A stretch of 64,000 bases of DNA from Miscanthus floridulus (Eukaryota; Streptophyta; Magnoliopsida; Poales; Poaceae). Under the pieces are notes generated by a model that made no database searches, was not told the origin of the DNA, and worked only from the letters and a program-made list of their open reading frames with translations. The translations under genes and the position numbers were made by a program. The stretch spans positions 18,274,870-18,338,869 of the forward strand of contig NC_089593.1 of assembly GCF_019320115.1 (NCBI RefSeq). Reading direction: 5' to 3'. Position 1 is the stretch's first letter. Every line of letters begins with the position of its first letter. Below are positions 50,563 through 63,335 of this stretch, piece by piece.

Positions 50563-51195
50563 CTAGTTATGCCTTCCATCGGTACTTGTATCAGACATGA
50601 TGTCATCAAGAAGATATGAATCATGACAACATCCAAGTTCCAACATATCACTGGGAAGCACAATAAGATCATTGGTTGAGACACTGGCTGGCAAAGGTGT
50701 CGGGTCTTCTTCCATCATTACGTCTTTCCAAAACTCCATCATCATGGAATCGCTGGCCATTTCAATTTCATCCCAATTTATATTGTTGTCATCTGCCCCC
50801 ACATTAGTAGTAGTAACAACTTCTGCATCTAGCTCTCCATGCGCAACATTCATATGATTGACAATAGTGGTTTCATCTCCCATATGTTTTTGTTCACCAT
50901 CATCGACATTGAAAGTAGCTTCAGGATTAATGCCATGTGTGGAATTTCCGATATGTGTAACATCCAGTTTGGTATGATTCAATTCAGCGATATCAGTATA
51001 TATAGGTCAAACAATACTATCCATTGTTGAAGAGGATGATAATTGAAAAGGCTTTAGAGGAACATGAGGGAAATGGAATGCCATGTCACCATCTTGAGCA
51101 ACAAAATTACTAGTGCTAGCACTACCAACACAATATGTATCAGTAGAAGCAATGGTACTCATATAGCAGTTATTTGGAATATTGGGTAGTGGTTC
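50563..51195 (-). pseudogene. Broken regulatory-like gene, C-terminal part
   Basis: This is the downstream portion of a reading frame whose upstream portion is at 55875-56332. The solo LTR between them sits inside the exon. Without the LTR and one GGTTC copy, the two halves join in the same frame (360 nt between the two in-frame ATGs at 56026 and 50982). The protein is acidic and Asn/Ser/Met-rich, with DEIEMASDSMMMEFWKDVMM near the end, like an activation region. The natural stop is at 50563-50565. One in-frame TGA lies at 51007-51009. The family is not certain. Confidence 0.5.
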
Positions 51196-54100
51196 TGTAG
51201 CACCCCTGATGTTACGAGTTTGCTTAGCACCGAGATTTAGGTCCGAGAAGGATTAGCCTATCAAGTTTCCGGGTGTTAAAAATTTATAACGCACGTGAGG
51301 CGAAAAACAATTTCTAGGAACAAGGATCAAACATAACTTATATTTAGTACTTAAATAAAAATTGAAGTACAAGTTTAGCAGATGAAAATGCAACTTTAAC
51401 TTTTGGAAAAATAAATGTTGTTAACTAGTGTTTTGGGAGCTCAAAAATCAAATTTGACGTTAAGATAAGCTCTTTTCGTTAAGTCGGCAAACACTTGAAC
51501 TATTGTTAAAATATCATTTTTGGCGAATTATATTGAGCAAAATAGTTAAATGGTGCTTAAATATTTTGCTCCTACGGGTTAGTATAAGGTATGGACTATT
51601 ACATGAAGTATTTATTGGTTGAAGTTAACAAGGTTTAGATCTATTAAAAATTGCGACAAAAGAGTTAATGGTTACTTAGCCTCAATTGAAATCCTTAACT
51701 TTCCTACTTATGCAAAAGTAGTAAGACAATGCTATTTTGATATTTAATTTCTAACAAAAATGTTTAAACACTAGGTCCATGTTTTTGTATTGTTGATTGC
51801 ATCAAAGTGAGTACTTGAGCATGGCATAGGTGGTTGTTGTGTTGGGTGTCACGTTGCTCTCGTAAAAATTCCCTAACTTCGTTGGAACGCACGGTAAACC
51901 ATGTGTTGGCGCTCTGTCCGTGAACTGGCATTCAGCGTGACGAGCTCATATTGGCATCCATCTATCTCCTTCCCTGGGTGCTCTCCGGTCATGGCGATGG
52001 CGTTGCTAGGTTGTTGGCAATGTGGACCCTACGATAGGGGAGTAAGTTGAACCTCAACTGTGATAGTTAGTAACTTTTGCTTCGCTTTAAAATTCGTCCT
52101 CGACCACACCTCGGGCTGGCTGGTCCGGTGTGCGCGGTCACCGTGCTCGGGAGTGCGGCATCGCGCGGGGGTGCACGCGCTGTTGCACGCGCGCATCGCG
52201 CGTGACCTTGCCGGCGGTTGTCTCATCGTCGCCCGTGCTGTGCGTTGGGCCGAGCAGGTCGCGGCCACCTCGTGTCGGTCCGGTCGAGCCGTGCCTTGGT
52301 TCACGTGCTCACGAGTGCTGCGCCACACCACTGCGCTGTGCCGGTGTGCTGCCACTGCGCTACGCTGGTGTAGCCGCTGCACGGCCGCGCTATGAGGCGC
52401 CATCACGGTGCGGTTATCACGTGTGCCGCTGTCACCGCGTGCGTGCGCCACAGTGTCTGCTGAGCCACGCGCGGGGTCGAGCCAAGGTCATGGCCATTGT
52501 CGCCGTGTCGGCATGGAAGTCGCCCTGCCCTATGTCTCACCTACAACGAGCCTGTGCCATCGCTCGCCGCGTCTAGGTCAACCGACCCTAGTCACAGGGT
52601 GACGACGACACCTCTCTACTCGTCCTGCCTCACTAGCCCCCGCTAGCTAACGCCAGTGAGACCTACTCGGGTCTGGCCGCTCCAATTCATGCGTGTCGCT
52701 CCAAGCCGCCTGGTCTTGTCACCTGTGTGCACGAGCTCGCTCTGCCACCGTTGACCGGAGCCCTGTTTTAACACACCCTACCGCTCGAGCTCATCCGCAC
52801 GCTTTTCTCCATGACATGTCCACAACGGGTGCACTGCGCGCTCTGCCTCTCGATTCGTTTAGAGTGGAGCATCGCAGTTCAATTCCTTGCACCAACAAGT
52901 GGCCTAGGGGGTCGACTAGCCAGGCGACCCCTATCGAGGCTTTGCTGCGCCTCGGCACGGACGAAATTGGTGTTTCCACGGCCGCTGGTCATCACACCTC
53001 TGAAATAGAGCATGACTTGGGGGTAAGGCCCTACCCCTTGGTAGGGGTTCAACTAGTTGTTCCTATGAGCTCACCTTGATCCCCTCGTCCTATTGCACAC
53101 CTTCGTTTGATTAGGAATGACGCGAGTGAGGACCTGATGCATCGGTGTCAACCTTGGAGTGTCGCCGCCCTGCTTGGTCGCACGTCGCCAGACCGTTGCA
53201 GTGCTCCCCTGCTTCAACCGTCAGTGGGGCATGCACCATGGTGTGCTACTGATGCTCCTCAGTCATCTCTACCTTTTCATGAGGGCGTAGGGTCACCGGA
53301 ACAGTCGCGCCACCACCGTGGATAGCCGCTCGCCACTGCAGCCCGCGACAGTGCGCCTCCGAGTCCCTAACCGCCACCCATCCTTGCACGTTTAGCTGTA
53401 GATGATGGTCGGCCCTTTACTTCCATTGTAGAATGCTTAGGTTGCCCACTGTAACCGTCTTATGCCGTCGGCCGCCGCGCCGGCACGCGTGGGGATTCCC
53501 AGGGACCTCCCCATGGTAAAGGCAACACATTCCAAGGTCTTTAATGCAAAGCGTGAGTCTGTAGTAATAGTGTTCCGTTGCTCTGCGTGATTATTCAAAA
53601 ACCCGAGCCCTCTTTTGTAAAAACGCGAGCACGTGCGGGCACCGCCGGCCTTGGGCCATGCTAGGCCACTGCGACGCGCTCACAGTTGCACCGCTCTAGG
53701 CTGCTGGGCTGAATGGTCGCCACCGACCCTTTTCCTTTTCTATGCATTTTCTAATTTAGTTTCTAAGGTAAACTTATAAATTCAGTATAACATTGTGTAG
53801 TTAACCAAAAATTACAAAACCAATTTTATTAGGTTCCTAAAATCATGATCTATCTGGTAGTATATTTTATTCACATAGTTTTATAATATTCTTAGAAGTT
53901 ATATAATTAAATTGAGATACTTAATATTGTCAAAATATAAACTTGTAGGAATTGTTGTGATAAATTGGTGATAATGTTGGCTCTAAAACTTTTACAATAA
54001 ATTCCTAACATTATTAGGTGTTCACTGTAATTTTTGTAGCTCCATAATAATTAGTTTGCTAAGGTAACTAAATGAGCCCTAGTTCAAAAATATATGTTTA

Positions 54101-55874
54101 AGCAATAAAATGCCGAAACACCTTGAGAGTTTAGAACTAAAACACTTGTTTGGGAACAACATCTTATTTGACAACATGGATATATAGCCTAGCACGTTAG
54201 TTATTAGAGCTATCTCGTTAGTTTGTGAGGCGTAATCGTATTTCTAAGAGTTTCAGTTTCCATTGATTATTTACGTCTCTGCGTTGCATCAATGTATATC
54301 ATAATAGGGACAACGATGGATCGTGGAAATGATCAGAGTAGTGGAAAAGATGGTGCCTTGATGATCGTGTCACCAATGGAATGCTAATCCTTGGTTATAT
54401 CTTGCCCAGGCAAGCCCCGATGCATAACCCCTATTATTCTGCACTTTATCTTATGCTTGTGCATTAAGTTTTAAGGAGTTGAATGAAAACCACTTGCATA
54501 TATATATCCTTATTCTATGAGTCCTACTAGTATGTCAGGATCGTGTAGATTACTATGCTATAGGATCCGATAGAAGTCGAGTGATTACTTGTCACTCACG
54601 AGAGATAGGAAATATATTATTGTTCCTATATTACTATCACATGGAATATATATGGATGATAATTGGAGACCGGGCAGAATGGTACTTTGGATCTGGTCTT
54701 GGTTAGGTATTCGAGTGAGGCTCAGATTGCACTTGTTCCGCCTGTGTCGATTGAGGACCGTTTGTTGCTGTGGATGGTAGTCAGGTCACAGACTTATTAT
54801 CCTAAGCACATACTTGCTTATGGGAGCGGGAAGGCTCATTGCGCTCTTATCGTGGGTTCCGGCTCTTTTTAGACCGACTGATTGGAGGCGGAGAAAGGTG
54901 GAGGTCTAAGCACCATACTGAGACCGGGCTCAAGTGTGGGGGCTTGGAGTCCAAGTTTGGACGGGGACCTGGACCCTGTGATAGGAGTGGAATGGGTTGG
55001 TCTTGTTTGTGCCTGGGGTACAAGCGAGGCGTGTGTTTCGGGGTACCTAGCTGGGATACTTTGATTCGTGAATCGCCATTTCTGTGAGACGGTATGACTT
55101 GGCTATGGTCTAGCACCGTAGTAAGAACTAGAACTTGAAAGGTGATAAAATGGCTCTGATTGCTTACCACCTGCTTGAAAGTAGCATAGGTGCTTATATA
55201 GAATGGTTAGTTAATGAACTAATGATGACTGCTAATAAAATTGAATATAAGGATGCATGTTTAGTAATGCTTCCGCTGCAATAATCCACAAGCCAGATAG
55301 CCTTGCATATCCTTGGAATCTTTTATTTTCCTCCTATCGGGTAAGTCTTGCTGAGTACAATCGAGTACTTAGGGTTTTATTCCGCTATTGCAGGTGATCG
55401 GAGGATACTTAGAGCTAACTCTTGTGTGTGGAAACCTCCTGGTGGGCCCAGAGAGAATTTCTTTCATGCTACGATCATAGTGTTTATTTATAACCCTCAG
55501 GAAAGCTTTTTATAAGAAAAGATGTAAAATCTGCTAGCATCTCTTGTATAAAAATGTCCACTATGTTAATGCTCCACCATGTCATTAAATTAATCATGCT
55601 TCCTCTGTAACTCTGATAACATTGTTATATTCCGTTGTTATAATAAGTTGAGGTAATATTCTGGTACTGTAATAAAGTGATGTAAGAAATGACTTAAGAA
55701 TGTTGTAAGCTTTATTCTCTCATTTTTAATCCTGATGGAAAAATGTGGATTTCTGAGTTCTCCCTTGGGGTGTGCTTGATGGAACTACGTAGTTTAGTGT
55801 CCTCTCTTGGGTACTTAGTGTCTAATGGAAGATAAGTACTCCTGGGAGGTATTAGATTAGGCGGTTCTGTCATA
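51196..55874 (+). mobile_element. Solo LTR of family B, 4679 bp
   Basis: It begins TGTAGCACCCCTGATGTTAC and ends GGCGGTTCTGTCATA, with perfect 5-bp duplication GGTTC at 51191-51195 and 55875-55879. The right part (55200-55870) matches, inverted, the LTR entering at 63336: TAAGTCTTGC-GAGTAC, AAATGTGGAT, GGGTGTGC and GGCGGTTCTG. The GC-rich interior (about 52090-53740) yields spurious ORFs. No internal retroelement sequence is present. Orientation is taken from homology to the other copy, whose own strand is not proven. Confidence 0.8.
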
Positions 55875-56332
55875 GGTTCAAGAAGTAACTGTTGAGGAGT
55901 CATAACATCTAAAGTAGCATCATTGTTGTTAATGCATTTCCTGAAGAACCGTAGATCCTTGGTTATGTATGTCATAGCTGGGAATGATCCACTCACAATT
56001 GGTGTAGGTGTTATTGGGGTCGCCATTATGGGGCATGCTCTTTATGGTGGAAATGGCAAGGGTAAATGCATTGGATTAGCATTAGTTGGTGGCAAATGTG
56101 GAGGAATGCAAAGAAAGGGATTATATCTAGTAGATTGAGAAATAATTTGTGTCATTTGGTACTGATCAGATGGAGGATGGAGGGATGTTGATGACTAATC
56201 TATAAACCTATTGTGATGAGGATTCTTAGTAGATTGTAGACAAGGATCAGACTTGTACTTTTCAAGATGTGTGCATAGAACACCATTTAGAAAATCATAG
56301 GACTCAATGGAGGCAATTGCCTCAGCAATATC
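55875..56332 (-). pseudogene. Broken regulatory-like gene, upstream part (possible GARP/MYB-like)
   Basis: It reads AEAIASIESYDFLNGVLCTH then LEKYKSDPC, followed by a Pro/Thr-rich linker and DATLDVMTPQQLLLEPMTE. THLEKYK with the hydrophobic spacing before it resembles the SHLQKYR end of GARP domains (type-B response regulators, GLKs), but the match is one degenerate helix, so this is only a suggestion. Stops: TAG at 56195-56197 and TAA at 56042-56044. Upstream coding sequence is cut at 56332 by the Sirevirus LTR and would continue beyond the nested insertions, off the window. Confidence 0.5.
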
Positions 56333-58270
56333 TGAAAGGTACTAATGGCTAGAGGGGGGTGAATAGCCTATTAAAAATTTTTACAACAACACTTAGCAAA
56401 CCGGTTTGACAAATATGAGGCGAAGCGAGTGTTGCGCTAGCCTACTAAAAATGCAAGCCACCTACCACAATTCTAGTTTATATAGTCTCTATCCACACAA
56501 TGGCTATGTCACTATACTAAGCTAGTGTGCTCTCAAAAGCTAACTAAAGAGCCACACTAACCAAACTAACAAGTTCTCACAACTAGCTACACTAAAGAGC
56601 TTGACAACTAGTTTGCGGTAATGTAAAAAGAAAGTGAGCAAGATGGTTATACCGCTGAGTCGAGAAATGAACCAATCAATCACAAAAATGAATACCAATG
56701 TAGACCAACCACCTCAGAATCAAATGATGACACAATAATTTTTTTACTGAGGTTCACTTGCTTGCCGGCAAGCTAGTCTTCGTTGTGGCGATTCACTCAC
56801 TTGGAGGTTCACGCGCTAATTGGCATCACACGCCAAACCCTTAATAATGTGCCGCACAACCAACACAAGATGAGGATCACACAAGCCACGAGCAATTTAC
56901 TAGAGTACCTTTTGGCTCTCCGCCGGGGAAAGGTCAAGAACCCCTCATAATCACCATGATCAGAGCCGGAGACAATCACCAACCTCCACTCGATGATCCT
57001 CTCTGCTCCAAGCCATCTAGGTGGTGGCAACCACCAAGAGTAACAAGCGAATCCCATAGCGAAACACAAACACCAATTGCCTCTAGATGCAAACACTCAA
57101 GCAATGCACTTGGATTCTCTTCCAATCTCACAAAGATGTTGAATCAATGATGGAGATGAGTGGGAGGGCTTTGGCTAAGCTCACAAAGTTGCTTTGTCAA
57201 TGCAAATGGCTAAGAGAGTAAGCTTGAACCGGCCATGGGGCTTAAATAGAGAGCCCCCATGAATAGAGCCATTGGCTCAATTATTGGGTTGACTGCGGGA
57301 TGACCGGACGCACCGGTCATGTGCATCGGATGCGTCCAGCCGCTGCCTGACCGCCACGTGTCCCATTCAAACGAAGTAGCCATTGCTGCCATGAGTACCA
57401 CACTCAACTGCAACCGGACGTGTCTGGTGTGGACGACCGGACGCAGGACGGGTAGCGTCCGGTCGAGTCTAGAGAGTTCTTAGAGCTGCTCTGGGCCAAT
57501 CGGACGCGTCCGATCACATTGGACCGGACGCTCCCAGAGTCTGATCAATTATAGCGCTGAAACCCGAGAGTTGTTGGTTCACACCAGACATGTCCGGTGT
57601 GGCGACCGGACACGTCCGGTCGCTTCTCTGCAAACCTAAACTGAGCTAACTCACATTGACCGAATGCTGAACAGTAACTCCTTAGCGTCCGATCACTCCA
57701 CTGTGCTAGAGTTTGGTCATTAATACCGGACGCGTCCAGTCGCCATACCGGACGTGTCTGGTCACTCTGTGACCAGCGTGACTAACTCCTTTTCAACTCT
57801 ATCTTCTTCACCCTTGCTCAAATGTGCCAACCACCAAGTGTATCACCTTGTGCACATGTGTTAGCATTTTTTCACAAATATTTTCAAGGGTGTTAGCACT
57901 CCACTAGATCCTAAATGCAAATGCAATGAGTTAGAGCATCTAGTGGCACTTTGATAACCGCATTTCGATACGAGTTTCACCCCTCTTAATAGTACGGCTA
58001 TCGAACCTAAATGTGATCACACTTGCTAAGTGTCTTGATCACCGAAACGAAAAGGCTCCTACCACTTATAACTTTGTCTTGAGCCTTTTGTTTTTTTACT
58101 TCTTTTCCAAGTCCAAGCATTTGATCATCACCATGGCAACACCATCATCATGTCATGATCTTCATTTGTTTCACCACTTGGAGTAGTGCTACCTATCTCA
58201 TAATCACTTTGATAAACTAGGTTAGCACTTAGGGTTTCATCAATTCACCAAAACCAAACTAGAGCTTTCA
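56333..58270 (-). mobile_element. 3' LTR of the Sirevirus, 1938 bp
   Basis: Ends TGAAAG...CTTTCA are perfect inverted hexamers. The flanking ATATC (56328-56332) would be one copy of the target duplication; the other is outside the window. ORFs in it are spurious. Confidence 0.85.
57295..57765. promoter_or_regulatory. Palindromic ACCGGACGCGTCCGGT-type repeats in the LTR
   Basis: About ten partial or full copies of (G)ACCGGACGYGTCCGGTC variants lie in the middle of the LTR. Sirevirus LTRs are known to carry such palindromes, thought to be regulatory. Confidence 0.75.
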
Positions 58271-58287
58271 ATCCCCCCTTTTTGGTA
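58271..58287 (-). other. Polypurine tract of the Sirevirus
   Basis: Minus-strand TACCAAAAAGGGGGGAT directly abuts the 3' LTR start. Confidence 0.8.
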
Positions 58288-59431
58288 ATTGATGATAACC
58301 CTTACACAAAGATATGAATTGAAATTTAATTAAATCCATGTTGCTTGCCTAAGCATATTTACCATGTGTAAAAGGATATGGACAAGTTTCATGAACCCCG
58401 TATGGTAGCAATTGCTCCCCCTACATATGTGCTAAGAGTTTGGATTGTAGCTTGCACATATACTTAGATAGGAAATATAGGAGACAATGTCTACCAAATG
58501 ATGCTAACATATAAAAGATGGACCTTTGAAGCGTGATACCAATAGGAGTGCACCAATATACCATCCTTAGCACCATTAGTAACTAGACATATACAAAAAC
58601 TAGAATACCCCATGAGATCAACATTAGAAGTAAGGGTATAGTTTTCATAATGTGAGCATGAGTCTAGTTACTTAACCTATGCATGCTACTTTTTCATTTC
58701 ATCATTTAAACCTACAACTAGCATACACCACACAAGCATGGATATTGAAATTTAATGCCATGCAAGCAAACATATGAAATGCACATTCAAATGCACCATA
58801 CAAGTTCATGAGCTTGCCCCCCTAGTTGTGTGCTCAAAATTTTAATTGATCCCTTTCCTTTGCCAATATCTCTCCCCCTATGTCAAATTCTCCCCCTTGT
58901 TGTCTTTTCACTATCTTAGTACACTATTTCTCCCCTTAACACTTATATCTTTGTTTTTCTCCCCCTTTGTCATCAATGACCATAAAGGTTAAAAAATGGA
59001 GATAGGTTGAGATTATCAATGTCAATCAATGGGGTGAGGATCATTTTCCCAAATTTGGTCCAATCTAGATCATTTACCAAAGATATTTAACTTGGTTTGA
59101 TCCAAGGACAAGCTTCTTCACACCTCCAAATAAGAGTTATCTTGTACCATGTTGAGTTGAACACTTAGAGCTCATTTTCTAGATCAAACACTAGGTTTAC
59201 AAGGCCACAAACATGTCATATGCTACCACTAGATCAAATCAAGCATAGAAGCAATAGTGGTACCATACAACCATCAAAATAATTTGATTTTCATGAATAA
59301 GCCTATTTAAGGTAAGAGATGACTAGATGCACTAAACATGTCATTAGCAAGGATGTATGCCATGGCAATCAACTTTTACCTTGGATTGCTCGAAGGAGAG
59401 GCATGTCAAATGAGTGGGGGGGGGGGGTGCA
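58288..59431 (-). other. Region between pol and 3' LTR with multiple purine tracts
   Basis: Several GGGGGAGAA or GGGGAG tracts (minus strand, for example 58865-58970) occur. No env-like ORF is readable. A run of 12 G lies at about 59415-59426 on the plus strand. Confidence 0.7.
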
Positions 59432-62400
59432 TCAACACATATTTGAGGAATCCAATATGTTCAACTCATTCCTTAGCTTGCAAAACCTTTTCTCATCTAG
59501 TGGCTTGGTGAATATATCAGCAAGTTGATCTTCGGTGCCTACACTCTCTATACAAATGTCCCCTTTTTGTTGATGATCTCTTATGAAATGGTGGTGGACA
59601 TCAATGTGCTTTGTTCTTGCATGTTGAACTGGATTATTGGTCAACTTGATTGCACTCTCATTGTCACATAGCAATGGCACTTTCTTGAACTTTATTCCAA
59701 AGTCACTCAAAGTGGCCTTCATCCAAAGTATTTGTGCACAACAACTACCGGTGGATATGTATTCAGCTTCGGTGGTTGATAATGCAACATTATTTTGCTT
59801 CTTTGATGACCATAAAACAAATGATCTTCCCAACAATTGACATGTGCCTGAGGTGCTCTTCCTTTCAACCTTGCATCCCGCATAATCCGAGTCGGAGTAA
59901 CCAACTAGCTCAAACTTTGCTCCTTTGGGATACCACAAACCAACAATTTGTGTATGCTTCAAGTACCTCAATATTCTCTTTGTAGCCTTCAAATGACTTT
60001 CTCTTGGCGAGGCTTAAAATCTTGCACACATGCATACACTAAACATGACATCCGGTCTTGATGCGGTCACATAGAGTAGGCTTCCAATCATAGACCGATA
60101 CAATTTTTTATCCACCATATTACCACTTGCATCACTATCCAAGTTGCCATTTGTTCCCATTGGTGTACTAATGGCTTTGCTATCACTCATGCCAAACTTA
60201 TTGATCATGTCCTTGATATACTTGCTTTGACTCATAAATGTACCATTCTTCAATTACTTAATTTGAAGACCAAGGAAGTAACTTAACTCTCCAATCATGG
60301 ACATCTCAAACTCATTAGCCATCATCTTTCCAAACTCTTCACAAAAATCTTGATTGGTTGATCCAAATATGATGTCATCAACATAGATTTACAACACAAA
60401 TAAATCTTTTCCAATCTTCTTGATAAAAAGAGTGGTGTCAACCTTACCCATCATGAACCCTTTAGAGAGTAAGAAGTCCCTCAATCTCTCATACCATGCT
60501 CTAGGTTCTTCCTTGAAGCCATACAATGCCTTCTTCAACTTGTAAACATGGTGGGGCTTCTTGTCATCTTCAAAACCGGGAGGTTGCTCAACATATACTT
60601 CTTCATTTATGTAACCATTGAGAAATGCACTCTTGGCATCCATTTGATAGAGCTTGATGTTGTGGGCACAAGCATAGGCCAGCAAGATTCTAATTGCTTC
60701 CAATCTAGCAACCGGGGCATTTGTTTCTTTAAAGTCAAGACCTTCAACTTGTGTCTATTCTTGTGCTACCAATCTTGCTTTGTTCCTTACTACTATTCCA
60801 TCTTGATCTTGCTTGTTTCTAAAGACTCATTTGGTTTCAATCACAATGTGTCCCTTTGGTCTCTCTACTAATTCCCATACTTGATTTCTTGTGAAATTAT
60901 TCAATTCTTCATGCATAACATTCACCCAATCAACATCCTTCAATGCTTCATATATCTTCTTTGGTTCAATGGATAACACAAATGAGAAATGCTCACAAAA
61001 TGAAGCCAATCTTGATCTTGTTTGTACACCTCTAGAAATATCTCCAATTATAGTGTCCAATGGATGATCCCTTGCAATATTGGTTGGTTGGAGGATTTGA
61101 ACTTGATTGCTTGCACTTGCTTGATCATTGGGTTGAGATGATGCACTAGACACTTGATCTTGTTCATTATCATGAGAGCCACTTATACTAGCTTGAATTG
61201 TATCATCTTGCACATTTGAGTTAGAGAGCACTTGTACTTGATCATCTTTATCACCATTCACGTGTCTAGGCCTCAATTCACCAACATCCATGTTCTTCAT
61301 GGCATTTGAAAGTTGAATGCCTCTAACATCTTCCAAATTTCCATTCTCTTCTTGTGAACCCTTGGTTTCATCAAATTTAACATCATGAACTTCCTCAAGA
61401 GTACCACTATTCAAATTCCAAACTCTATATGCTTTGCTAGTAGTGGAATAACCAAGTAGGAATCCTTCATCACATTTTTTTGTCAAACTTGCCCAATCTA
61501 GTGCCTTTCTTCAAGATATAGCATTTGCAACCAAAGACCTAAAAATATGCAACGTTGGGCTTTCTTCCATTCAAGAGCTCATATGGTGTCTTCTCTTTCA
61601 ATGGGTGACAATAGAGACGGTTACTATAATAGCAAGCCGTGTTGATAGCTTTGGTCCAAAAGGATTGACTCACTAAGCATAGACCTTGCCATATCAATGA
61701 GTGTTCTATTCTTCCTCTCAACAAGGCCATTTGATTGTGGAGTGTACTTGGCCAAGAATTGATGTCTAATTCCAAATTCATCACACAACTCATCTATTCT
61801 AGTGTTCTTGAACTCACTACCATTGTCACTTCTAACTCTCTTCATGGTTGTTTCAAACTCATTGTGAATGCCCTTGACAAATGATTTGAATATTGCAAAC
61901 ACATCACTTTTGTCCACTAGAAAGAATACCCATGTGTATCTAGTATAATCATCCACTATCATAAAGCCATATTTGTTACCACCAATGCTAGTGTATTGAG
62001 TTGGCCCAAACAAATCCATATGCAATAACTCAAATGCTTTACTAGTGCTCATCATGCTTTTTTTGGGATGGGTGTTTCCACCTTGTTTTCTGGCTTGACA
62101 AGAGCTACAAAGCTTATCCTTTTCAAACACAATATCTTTCAAGCCTCTAACCAAGTCATGCTTAACCAATCTATTCAATTATTTCATTCCAACATGACCA
62201 AGCCTTCTATGCCATAACCAACCCATGCTAGACTTAGTGAACAAACATGTAGATAATTTAGCTTCACTAGCATTGAAATCAACCAAGTATAGATTCTCAT
62301 ATCTAAAGCCTTTGAAGATCAAATTAGAACCATCTACACTTATGATCTCTACATCATCTACCCCAAATATGCATTTGAATCCAAGATCACACAATTGAGC

Positions 62401-63335
62401 CACGGATAGCAAATTAAAATTTAAGCTCTCTACTAGCAACACATTGAAAATGCTCATGTCATTGGATATTGCAATCTTACCAAGCCCCTTGACCTTGCCT
62501 TTGCCATTGTCACCAAATGTGATACTATCATATCCAACATTGCCATTGGTGTTGATTGAGTTGAACATTCTTGCATCACCGGTCATGTGTTGAGTGCACC
62601 CACTATCAAGAACCCAATGCCTTCCTTCAGCTTTGTAATTGACCTATAAAAGAAGATCAATTCTTTTTAGGTACCCAAACTTGCTTGGGTCTTTGAAGGT
62701 TAGTGACCAAGCTCTTTAGCATCCAAATGGCTTTCTTCTTTGAGCCCATCCATGGTTTACCAATGAACTTAACCTTTACACCATTTGCACCCTTGGTAAG
62801 CATATAGAAAGAATCAAGCTTAATGGAGGATACATCAACATTCTTGCTCTTGTTTTTGCACTCATGCTCTTTATGACCAACTTGCTTGCAACTAGTGCAA
62901 AACCGATCATTGTTGTTCACAAAACTAGTCTTGTGTGGAGCAAAGGTCGCCTTGCCTTTCTTGAGGATATAGCCCAATCCCTCTTTATAGAGAGAAGCTC
63001 TTTGGCTATCCAAGCATATAAGCAAGCGGTCCTCACCACCATAGGCCTTAGCCAAGGTGTGAGTGAGCTTATTGACCTCCTTCTTGAGGGTCTCATTCTC
63101 AACCATTAGTGAGGCATCACAAGTGAAACCATCACTACTAGATGAGGTGGAAGTAGAAGTGCTACAAGAAGGGTTAGTGGGAGCAATAATGATAGGCATA
63201 GATAATGATTCATCAATTAGGTCACAAGTTAAGCCTACATTACAAGTCTTAACATGCTTCTTCTTATTTTGTTCATTAAGCAACGAAGAGTGAGCTTTTC
63301 AAGCTTCTTGTGAGCTTTGCCAAGCTTCTCATGGG
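59432..63335 (-). pseudogene. Sirevirus gag-pol, dead
   Basis: Gag tail with THEKLGKAHKKLEK and the zinc knuckle CTSCKQVGHKEHEC (about 62875-62915). Protease: HWVLDSGCTQHMTGD. GAG-pre-integrase: LWHRRLGHVGM. Integrase: HMDLFGPTQYTSIGG, VRSDNGSEFKN and YTPQSNGLVERKNRT. RT: YQMDAKSAFLNG, VYVEQPPGFED, KALYGFKEEPRAWYERL and YVDDIIFGS. RNase H: YSDSDYAGCKVERKSTSG and STTEAEYISTGSCCAQ, with the C-terminus HIDVHHHFIRD. Frameshifts lie near 63290, between gag and protease, and near 61625 and 61490. Stops include TAA just after GHVGMK and before IYVDD, LKNGT and ASPRES. No intact product is possible. Confidence 0.9.

Larger units (their letters stand above)
56333..63335 (-). mobile_element. Ty1/copia Sirevirus, 5' part interrupted
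   Basis: Order on the minus strand: gag (63335 down), zinc knuckle, protease, integrase, reverse transcriptase, RNase H (to 59432), a 1.1-kb purine-tract region, a PPT and a 3' LTR (58270-56333). The long LTR with repeated CCGGACGCGTCCGG-type palindromes and the many GGGGGAG tracts upstream of the 3' LTR are published Sirevirus traits. The 5' LTR is not in the window because another LTR inserted in gag. Confidence 0.85.

Noticed and set aside
52029..53325. Several ORFs of 60-150 codons as genes
   Set aside because: They fall in the GC-rich interior of the family-B solo LTR, overlap on both strands and show no domain.
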